Positions 56,426 through 64,000 of a stretch of DNA of 64,000 nt are shown here, in pieces. The notes under the pieces were generated by a model, which saw nothing but the letters and a program-made list of their open reading frames with translations, ran no database searches and was not told the origin of the DNA. Source of the stretch: Camellia lanceoleosa. Taxonomy: Eukaryota > Streptophyta > Magnoliopsida > Ericales > Theaceae. The DNA is taken from positions 121,497,429 to 121,561,428 of the forward strand of contig CM045770.1 of assembly GCA_025200525.1 (NCBI GenBank). Reading direction: 5' to 3'. Both the position numbers and the translations under genes were made by a program. Positions within the stretch are counted from its first letter, which is position 1. Each line of letters begins with the position of its first letter.

Positions 56426-58140
56426 GTTACGCAAGTAAAAAAAAGGCTCACAACAATGTGGGCGAAACATGCGTGACAACGCAAGTGAGATGAGTGCATA
56501 ACAATGTGACTGGGATGTGCATCACAATGCAAATGAAGTGGGTGCATAACAATGCAATTGGAACATGCATCATAATGCAAGTGGAACGAGTGTGCATACA
56601 CATTCTATGCACAATAATCAATGCATATTCAATGCAATCTCAACAGTGTGTTTGAAATAAAATGTCGAATAAGGAAATACACGCCTTAACGAGACCAATT
56701 CAAAAGCATCCTCCGATTTACCTCTCGGAGGAGTCACAATAGATTCCAAAAGGATACAACTCGTGCATGCAAACTGACAATGAGCTACGCATCGGAGACA
56801 TGAGTTGATACGTCCGCAGAAACATTTTGAGCTTGAGGTAGAGGCACACCCATACTTCGGAGCATTGACAAGGCTTGAAGGGGTACATCCCACGGAGTTT
56901 GCTAGAGGTGAAACACACTCAGATGCTTCGATTTTCCCGCTTTTCTTTTGCTTTGCAATGTGGAACCTATATAGCTTCAGATAGATCCTGATTTTACTAT
57001 TCTCACATGACTTGGGTTGAACCCTGCAGTTTTTGAAAGAACAAATTCCCTTTTTGCACAAATGTGGAGAATGGCACAGCACTCTGAGCACAAAATGATT
57101 TTTTTTTGAAATTAAGAAATGAGTTCTTAACCGGGTATTGAGCCTACGACTGAACACAGCGAAAAAGACTCAACAACGGAAAATGATAGGTAAACAACCT
57201 AAACACATCGAGACACGCTCGGAACGGCTCAAAACAAGAATCGAGATAAAACAAAAAGACACGACACTCAGACATGCACATGGAGCCTGTTTCACCGGGT
57301 AGTGTTTCCCACCCTTTCTCATTTGTGATCCTCACATCACTCGGCCCTCAAGCTCTATTTTTCACAAAAAAGCCCTTTTCTCACTTTTTCTCTCAACGCA
57401 CATCTCTCTATTCTTTAATCTCTCATTTTTTATCCCTCCCTGGGTGGTTGATGGATAAACAGGAAGTTGCGGGTTCTTACCCCTAGCATTCTGCTAGATT
57501 CTTTTCTTGTTCACAACAGTGAGTTTCTTCCACAGAGGGGCCGCACTATAATTGGGTGTATAGCGAATCTGCGGCTGACATCGGTTGATGATGCTCTGCC
57601 GGGGAGTTTGGACATGGTTAGATCTGTCCAGATGATGGAGTGGAATATCTTGCCCCAGTCCAGTTCGTGCTTCCCACTTGGCTTGATACCTCGTTGCTTG
57701 GAGGATGTTGAGAGCTTTCAGCCCTTTTGTTGTTAACCTCAGTTGTGCCCTCTTCCGGCAGGTGGAGTGCCCTTCTTGGCAAGTATGGTGCCCTTTCTGG
57801 CGAATGCATTGACAACGGGGAAAAGACAGGAAGCCTGACTATACTGTGCCCCTAATTCATCATTTTGACCATTTTTTGTTTTTTGGCTTTCTACTAAAAC
57901 AATTTTGACCAATGTGAGAGTTAGATTAGCATGCTTGTTCGATTTTTGATTTGAAGATCATGCAAGTCAGGCTATGAGCACTGAAAATTTTCCTTTTTTG
58001 GGTCTAAGAAATGGTCCGATTTTTGGAAAAGATGGAACAATTTTCGAGAAAATTAGTCAATCTTAGTAAAAATTCTCAAAAACTATTTTTGCAAACAGCC
58101 ACTTGCTCAACGAGCATGAAACCTACTCTCGAGATGCGCA
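56426..58140. other. Element E 3' UTR, no supported gene
   Basis: A GTGCATAACAATGC-type short repeat (56440-56600) abuts the minisatellite. A 179-codon reverse-strand ORF (57157-56618) is cysteine-rich but has no family resemblance I recognise, and it sits in what is otherwise non-coding 3' UTR. It would need a copy in another element to be taken seriously. Confidence 0.55.
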
Positions 58141-58159
58141 ACCTCGAATCTATAATAAT

Positions 58160-58270
58160 GAAAAATTGCCCCTTGTCTGAAGGACACTGCATGGCAACGG
58201 AAAGTTGCCCCTTGTTTGAAATGACACCGCGGTGTTTTGAATCGCAACGGAAAGTTGCCCCTTGTTTGGA
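58160..58270. repeat. Three PPT-like repeats
   Basis: TTGCCCCTTG followed by TCTGA, TTTGA or TTTGG occurs at 58166, 58205 and 58255, two of them preceded by GCAACGGAAAG. On the element strand each gives CAAGGGGCAA, close to the true PPT core AGAGGGGCAAC. Confidence 0.8.
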
Positions 58271-58407
58271 TGATGCTGCAGCGCATTGTAGTCAGTCTTC
58301 GGAGCGATGAACACAACCAGACTCTCAGATACAGAGAGGCAAAGATGATCAAAACCATCACATGGACACAATTGATTTTGAATTGTTTTATGGCTGGACT
58401 TCAGAGT

Positions 58408-58465
58408 GAAGTTGCCTACGTATCCCAAACATGGGAATCAAGCCTTACGTAGTTCGGGGTTAAGG
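58408..58465. repeat. GCCTACGTATC...GTAGTTCG module, proximal copy
   Basis: TTGCCTACGTATCCC, a variable centre, GGAATCAAGCC and ACGTAGTTCGGGGTT. Same design as 55190-55250. Confidence 0.75.
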
Positions 58466-58500
58466 TACACTCGGGTATTTAACCTCTCCTTTTTATGCTC

Positions 58501-58705
58501 TAACTTTTGTCAAGGCGCCCGTTGCAAGTTTTCAACCTTGCGAGCTTTGTTTTTCTTTTCTTATTTTTTCATCTTTTCTTCTTCTTTTTTTTTATTCTTT
58601 TTCCTCTTTTGTATTTTTGCATTTTTTCTCTTTTTTCTTTTTTCATTCTTTTCTTCACTCTAACTTTTTCCTGGGTCGCCCTTCCGGGTTTTTGGCCCAG
58701 CGAGC
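58501..58705. repeat. Duplicated stem module with compensatory changes
   Basis: Copy one (58501-58545) pairs CAAGG (58511-58515) with CCTTG (58536-58540). Copy two (58661-58705) pairs CTGGG (58671-58675) with CCCAG (58696-58700). Both are preceded by CTAACTTTT, contain CGCCC and end in CGAGC. Between them is a T-rich tract. Confidence 0.7.
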
Positions 58706-59852
58706 CTCTCAAAGGGTAAAAGTGTAACAAGTCCATGCCAAATGGTTTTGAGATTGAAGCCCTCTGTATCTAGGAGAGTGGCTGTTGTATTGATTTGCAG
58801 AAAGATCCACCTTTAGCTCTTCGAGCACATCGGATATCTTTTACCCCTAGTTCGAGGGGTGCTTCTGATCTAGCTTCGCAAGCTTCTTCTGATGAGGTCT
58901 GATCTTCTTGATCTGACTTTGGTGCCTCTTGTTTGAGGGCTGCTTCAAATCTGGCCACACAGGCCTCACATCATGATTGCCCTTTGAACGTTATGAATCC
59001 AAGTTCAAGGTTTGAAAGCAAAGGGGTTGAGTCTCGAGGCCGAGAGCGATCCTAAGCTGCACAATCTCAAGAGCGATTCCACACATGTCTTCGCAGGACC
59101 GCGCAAAACATTTTTTGAAAGTTTTTAAGAAAGCGACAAGTCGCTCGTGCTAAAGACAGTGTAGAACCAATCTGGATCAAAGCTAGGGTCCTTCTCAGTA
59201 CTCACACTAACAAGCATGATCTCAATCATTAAGGGCTTAGCACGCCTCTCTTTCTCTCAAATTGATCAAATTTTGCAAATCCCGAGGAATTCCTTCCTCT
59301 TCGTTTTCACCGCAGTGTTCAAAAAGCTTTTGGAAAACTTAGGTCATTACAATGACTTCAAGGCACAGAAAAGGTAGAGTTCCCAGTCAAATACTGCTAT
59401 CTCATTCAGAATTTCTGGCACAACTGGCACACGGCAGAAGCAAACGCGAGAGCGTAAAAATCACTGTTGTTTCATTCAGATCTTTTGGTGTAACTGGCTC
59501 CAAAGCGTACAGACTCAAAAAAGCGAAAAGACAAACACAAAACAAAATGGTGATGCTCGAGGTAACACCCCCGAAATCACCCAACTCTAACAAAACAGGA
59601 CTGACTCGATACAACAAGACAGACCCTTAATCAAAAAGACTGACTCAAGACAAAGAGACAGACTCAAAACAAAACTACAGAATTGACTCAACACCCAAGT
59701 CAGAAACTACAAAATTGGCATTCGCAAATGCTCAAAACAGTGCGTGCCAAACGCCACATCTAGAGTAAACTGAGTGCCGCTCGCAGAGGGTTCATCCCCT
59801 GATCACATATTCGTACTATCCCCAAAGTTCACTGATCCAGTGGTGATAGACT
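58706..59852. other. Element E untranslated region after gag
   Basis: No protease or RT motif in any frame on the element strand. Short runs such as RFEAALKQEAPKSDQEDQ (58958-58900) are open but isolated. GACTCA-rich repeats at 59585-59700 (ACTGACTC, AGACTGACTCAAGAC) are the only internal structure noted. Confidence 0.55.
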
Positions 59853-61217
59853 TTACTGAGCTGGTGCGGCAATGACCTTGTTGTCAAACAAATCTTGTAC
59901 ATCATGGCGCAGACGAAAGCAGCTATCGGTCTCATGACTGGTTTGTTGATGGTACGCACAGTACTTAGTCCTGTCATGCTTTGGAGGGAGAGGATCAGGT
60001 AAAGGCTGTTGTTCCAATGGTTTCAGATGTCCTTTCTGGATTAAAACCTCTAGAGCCTTTGACAAAGGCATATAAAGTGGGATGAAAACCCTCTTGACTC
60101 GAGGTGGATATTTGGTTCTCTGTGAGCTACTTCCGGACGCACCGGTGAATGGGGTAGCTTTTTGTGATGTGGTGTTGGTGACCATGCCCACTTCAGAAGA
60201 TCTTGCAGCTGCATCACCACTGGTGGTCGCATTCGAACTGCGGGTAAACGCCCTCCTGGGCTGCTCCTTTTCTTGGTCAATAAGGCCTTGCTTTATAGCG
60301 TCCTCGATTTGTACTCCCATCTCATGTAGATCTGAAAAGGTAGGAAATGGGAGAACAATCATTTTTTGCATGAGCTTGGGTTGGAGGTTGCGCACAACCA
60401 TCCGTATTTGATCCTTGTCCGTTGGCCTAATGGTCATCATTGAGGCCTTGGTCCTCCACCGAGTTACAAAATCGGAGAAATTTTCCTTCGGCTCCTGCCT
60501 AGTCGTCTCGAGATCACGGGTTGTAATCTCAATTTGTGTATTGTAGGAGTATTGATCGACGACAACCTCGGCCATCTCATCCCAATTCCTCTTAACATCG
60601 TCTTCGGTTTAGCGTGCGGATGGCGCCACACGGCGAGGTTGACCAAGCAGAGATAACCATGTCTGGTGAGGCCTATCGGCCTTAAGATATCTGAAAATAG
60701 CCTCAGGTGCACCATGGGGTCGACGGACCCATCAAATCGGTCGATTTGTGGCATCTTGAACCGATCTGGCAGCGTCACAGCTGCGTCCGTATATCCATCC
60801 TCAATGTTGGGAATGGACTTAACTCCTTGGGATTTCTTAAACATCTTTTCCAGCTTACTCGCCGGTATTTGTGGGGTCCTTGAACTTCGAAGGGAGTCCG
60901 GCACATTGACAGGCGTGGGTACCTTAGATAGTTGCGGTAGAATCGGGGGCGGAGCTGGCCTCGTTGGAAGGTCTGTATCCTCTTGGACATTTTGGACATT
61001 TGGCGTCTCCCAGTCTTTGGAGCTCTGGTGGGGAGAACTTGTTGTGAAGCAGACGCCGCTTTCTTTGTTGCAACTGGTGATGAGCTCGGCCTTGAGCCAT
61101 GATTCTGACTTCTTTGCTTAAAATCGCTTGGCGGACAACATCTTGTAACATGAGTTACATAGTTTCCTGCATTTGACGCATCATTGCCTCCATCCCTGAT
61201 GTATTCTGCTGATCCAT
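59853..61217 (-). pseudogene. gag: Element E gag, nearly intact with a few frameshifts
   Basis: The likely start is the ATG at 61217 (MDQQNTSGMEAMMRQMQ), with a stop soon after. The middle part reads VTLPDRFKMPQIDRFDGSVD and MVHLRLFSDILRPIGLT. A 240-codon open stretch (60575-59853) holds the capsid-type NFSDFVTRWRTKASMMTIRP and FSDLHEMGVQIEDAIKQGLI. It ends in a zinc-binding segment YCAYHQQTSHETDSCFRL with DVQDLFDNKVI. That CxxHxxxxHxxxxC end is typical of Tat/Ogre gag. Shifts near 60640 and 60920 break the full frame. Gag alone without pol fits a non-autonomous element that keeps packaging functions. Confidence 0.85.
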
Positions 61218-62028
61218 CTAACTGGCATGTTCACTGGAGGGGTGGATAAGGGCCCTTGATCCGTAGCTAGCTGAGCGGTGATCGTGCTTGACTAGCCTTC
61301 TCTATACGATTACCCTTGGCGAGTCTCGACACGACAAGGTCTATCAAGACAAATCAATGTACCGGGAGATAGTGGAGCCTTCTGAAGCTATGGTTCCAAG
61401 ACTACCCTAGCAAAAGGGAAAAGCAGAGCGACATCTCGACAACTTCACCAAAAGCAGTCACGGTGAGCAGTGTGTTCTACCATCGATCCTTTGTTCGAAA
61501 TCCGCCTTCAATCTGAATCGATACCCTTGATATAATCGATTCTCAAACATACTATCTTGGTGCCCCGGTGAACCCAGACTCACAAACTGGTATATGCATT
61601 CCCTGTAGAGATACAATCTAAAAGCACATAGCAAGTAAATGAGAGCCAATACACCCCTATGTTGGGGTAGGGTTTCCCTGTCCTATTTTGTCAGGAGCTA
61701 GGGTTTCACTACGCACGCAGCGGTTTCAAACAACCTATATCGGGTAAGCAGCCTGTCCTAGTTTGGAATGGTCACTATGGATTTCGATATGCACTAGGTC
61801 GAATGGTCAAAAAGGGTGCCGTAAAAACCGGGGTTTGTGTTCCCATCTTGGCGAGCCCAATGAGTCGACCTTATGGTCATGCCTTGACAAGACAAGCCCC
61901 CAGCAAACCACTCAGGAATAGCAGATGGCCAACACGTTGTCCTAGGCGCACCAATGCACATGCAATGCAAAGAAACACATAAGTGTAGTCAAAACAGGAT
62001 ATCACGAGTTAAGTCAAGCTCTCTAAAA
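61218..62028. other. Element E leader between PBS and gag
   Basis: About 800 bases without a convincing ORF. This is where packaging and dimerisation signals would be expected. No assignment is made. Confidence 0.6.
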
Positions 62029-62046
62029 TCCCTAATGAGTCGCCGA
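62029..62046 (-). other. Primer-binding site of E (tRNA-Arg type, mutated)
   Basis: Reverse strand CGGCGACTCATTAGGGAT starts three bases after the LTR end. Tat/Ogre elements commonly have TGGCGACTC followed by a GGGGA block, matched to tRNA-Arg as I recall; here the first T is C and the block is altered. Confidence 0.65.
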
Positions 62047-62049
62047 AGC

Positions 62050-64000
62050 TGTAACAAGCTGCGAGGACCTCGCTACGCTGATTCGGACTCAATTTTGTGT
62101 TTGTTGCGGTTAAATGTGAACCAAAGAGTCCAACTCGGCAAATCGTTTTGAAAAAAACAGATTTTTGAAAAAGTAGTGCCAAACATGGAACGCTTTGCGG
62201 AATCTGTCGCCACCTAAATATTTTTAATATGGGAAATTTAGAAACCACGACTCGGTCTTAGAAGGCCACGTGTCCGTCATCACCAAAGTTGTCTTGGCTC
62301 GGGAGCTTGGGTACGATCGGGGAAGGTCAGCTATGAGCACTCCCTTTTCGCCCAGTCCGAAGACCGGCCTCTACTAACCGTGATATCCGATTTTAAAAAC
62401 GTTATGTGCTCTTATTCCAGTTATTAGCCTAGAATTACTATGTTATGCGCACAGCAAACAAGTATAGACTAGATCACCTAATTTGGAAATAAGCATTGCA
62501 TATCCGTTTGTTTTGAAAACAGTTTTGGAATTTGCTACTCGCAAGTAGGCTAAAACACGGATTTCAACGAGTTTTTCCAACTCAAGCAATCCAACCTCCA
62601 CCCATAGGCATTCAAACGGTTTATCTCATATAAGCATTTAGCCACATGGTAATCATACTGTCATGTTAACATTCGCACGCATGCGATATGCTAAAGCATA
62701 AATACTTACATCGTACTCCGTGCCAAAACAATAAACCAGTTAGCAAACATGCATGTCCTAGTTCATGTTAAGTGACTAATGCATCTGAGAATGTGATTAG
62801 GATAGGCAGCTAACCCTAAACGGCATGTGAAATGCAATCATTGATTGCGTATTCAAGTTAGATTTGAAAATACAATGCGGTTTGTATGATGTACCGAGCC
62901 CGGTGCATGTTAACAAATGCATGGATGCACGCATGCATTGCATAAGGTATGCTGAAATAAACGTGTCCTAATCTACCATCGTAAGCAGGTAAGTAAGAGG
63001 GAGAAAGAAGTGGGGGTTGGAAGACATGCACACACGCACCCACACTTATTACAAATTCGCCCTCACTCGGAGGAACCAAAAGAATAATACAAATTAATTA
63101 ACTACGCAAGCTATTTAAATATTACAAATTAATTAATCTAAGAAAAACAGTAAACCGCCTCGGGGCGAGCGCTCATTGCATGCGCGCTCGGATTCCGCTT
63201 GGAATTGCATTGCCATGCCTAGCCTGCCTCTGTTTTCCCTGCTTTGCTCCTCTGGAAACTGCCAAAGTCTCAGAAATGCCTCTCAGGACACTGGGGGATA
63301 CCATCGGCTAGGTAGAAAGACTACCGGCAGTGAATTTGTGGTCGTCGGCACAAAATGAATCCACCGGCCATTGATTGACTGCCGGTCGGCACTAAATACT
63401 GCCGGCCGGCAATGAATTCCTGTAGAACCTGCAACTCACAGCAGCAGAGGACAGAATCTTGCATGGCAGCTCAATTCAAGCAATGTATGCACCAAACACA
63501 TTCCTTATCATGTTTGTGACTCAAAGTAGGATGTGCTTCGATTCTCGGACCACCAATCACGCATTTCCATGCATGATGGCCCAAAGAATCAAGTGTGCAC
63601 TTTCAATTTCAAATGCAAGCAAACCATGTAATCACACAAGGAAGCCTCAACCTCTTTCACACTCACTTCAAGAGGCCAAGCATGCACAATGCAATGCAAT
63701 CCTAGACATGTTGGCTAACATGCGATATGGACAATGCAAGACACTTATACAAACATACAAGCAAGCATGCAAGGCAAGCATGCAAACCAAATAAAAGAGG
63801 GACTTAAACATGAATTAGGCAACTCCGAATAGGCCCAAAATCAGTAGCTAGAGTGCCCAATAATGAAGGCTAAAATGCACACACACATGCAAGCGCTCAT
63901 AGTCCAATACTTAAAGCATAATGGGGCAACTTTTAAACACATTTAAAAGGGCTCAAATATGAACAATTAGCATGCAGGTTAAGCTCCGAAATCATGTTAG
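62050..64000 (-). mobile_element. Element E 5' LTR, PBS-proximal part
   Basis: Aligns with the left part of the 3' LTR over its whole visible length. If equal in length to the 3' LTR it should end near 65795, outside the window. It shares the antisense 111-codon ORF (63459-63794). Its first 200 bases carry more changes than the rest, including small deletions in the TCTGGCAAA/TTTGCCAGA pair. Confidence 0.92.

Larger units (their letters stand above)
51311..64000 (-). mobile_element. Element E: young non-autonomous Tat-lineage retrotransposon (gag only), continuing past the window
   Basis: Two long LTRs on the reverse strand: the 3' LTR is complete (51311-55056), and the 5' LTR runs from 62050 out of the window. 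The internal region of about 7 kb has a Tat-type PBS, a gag gene and a PPT, but no protease, RT, RNase H or integrase anywhere. About ten differences in roughly 550 aligned LTR bases (52741-53297 against the 5' copy) suggest a recent insertion. The rest of the internal region is long, structured, non-coding 3' UTR. It probably moves with enzymes from an autonomous relative. Confidence 0.88.

Noticed and set aside
56618..57157. 179-codon cysteine-rich ORF in E's 3' UTR
   Set aside because: No recognisable domain and no sign of function; kept only as a note because a conserved copy elsewhere could change the view.

Overview
This is eukaryotic nuclear DNA from a flowering plant, most likely a woody eudicot. 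The evidence is Ty3/gypsy retrotransposons of plant-only lineages (Tat, Tekay-like and Reina-like chromoviruses), an AP2/ERF transcription-factor relic, an RTE-type LINE, pararetrovirus-like sequence and very AT-rich spacers. I found no intact host gene, rRNA, tRNA or CRISPR array. Nearly every open frame belongs to a mobile element, and most are broken. The species cannot be named from the sequence.

Left flank (1-5849): the 3' end of a Tat-family LTR (1-242), AT-rich spacer, a reverse-strand pararetrovirus-like ORF fragment with a 35S-like promoter region (about 1880-2860), a decayed DNA transposon (about 4258-4475), an AP2/ERF pseudogene (5178-5477) and a long TTA microsatellite.

Nested stack (5850-44965): one reverse-strand Tat element, here called A, is spread over 39.1 kb with ATGAT target-site duplications (TSDs) at both ends. 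Five later insertions lie inside it: D (6566-16536, Tekay-like, + strand, in A's 3' LTR), B (18130-23260, Reina-like, - strand, in A's antisense ORF), C (26459-32106, Tekay-like, - strand, internally deleted, in A's integrase), and two solo LTRs of another Tat family in opposite orientations (32774-36108 and 39178-42480). Removing each insertion plus one TSD copy leaves an A of about 11.7 kb, and the reading frames rejoin at the junctions I checked. A has gag, protease, RT, two RNase H domains, integrase, a 60-bp tandem array and an antisense, intron-containing ORF.

Right flank (44966-51310): AT-rich spacer, a CACTA-like end homologous to the left-flank copy, a 5'-truncated RTE LINE (47816-49745), and a 37-bp-arm foldback.

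Element E (51311 to beyond 64000): a young, reverse-strand, non-autonomous Tat element with LTRs of about 3.7 kb, PBS, PPT and a gag, but no pol. Its 3' untranslated region is rich in structure: a hairpin-forming minisatellite of about 22 units, a duplicated module whose stems covary, and repeated PPT-like motifs. E's LTR is related to the two solo LTRs and to the fragment at 1-242, so this family occurs five times in 64 kb. The features most worth following up are the RNA-structure-like motifs conserved in these LTRs and in E's 3' UTR.
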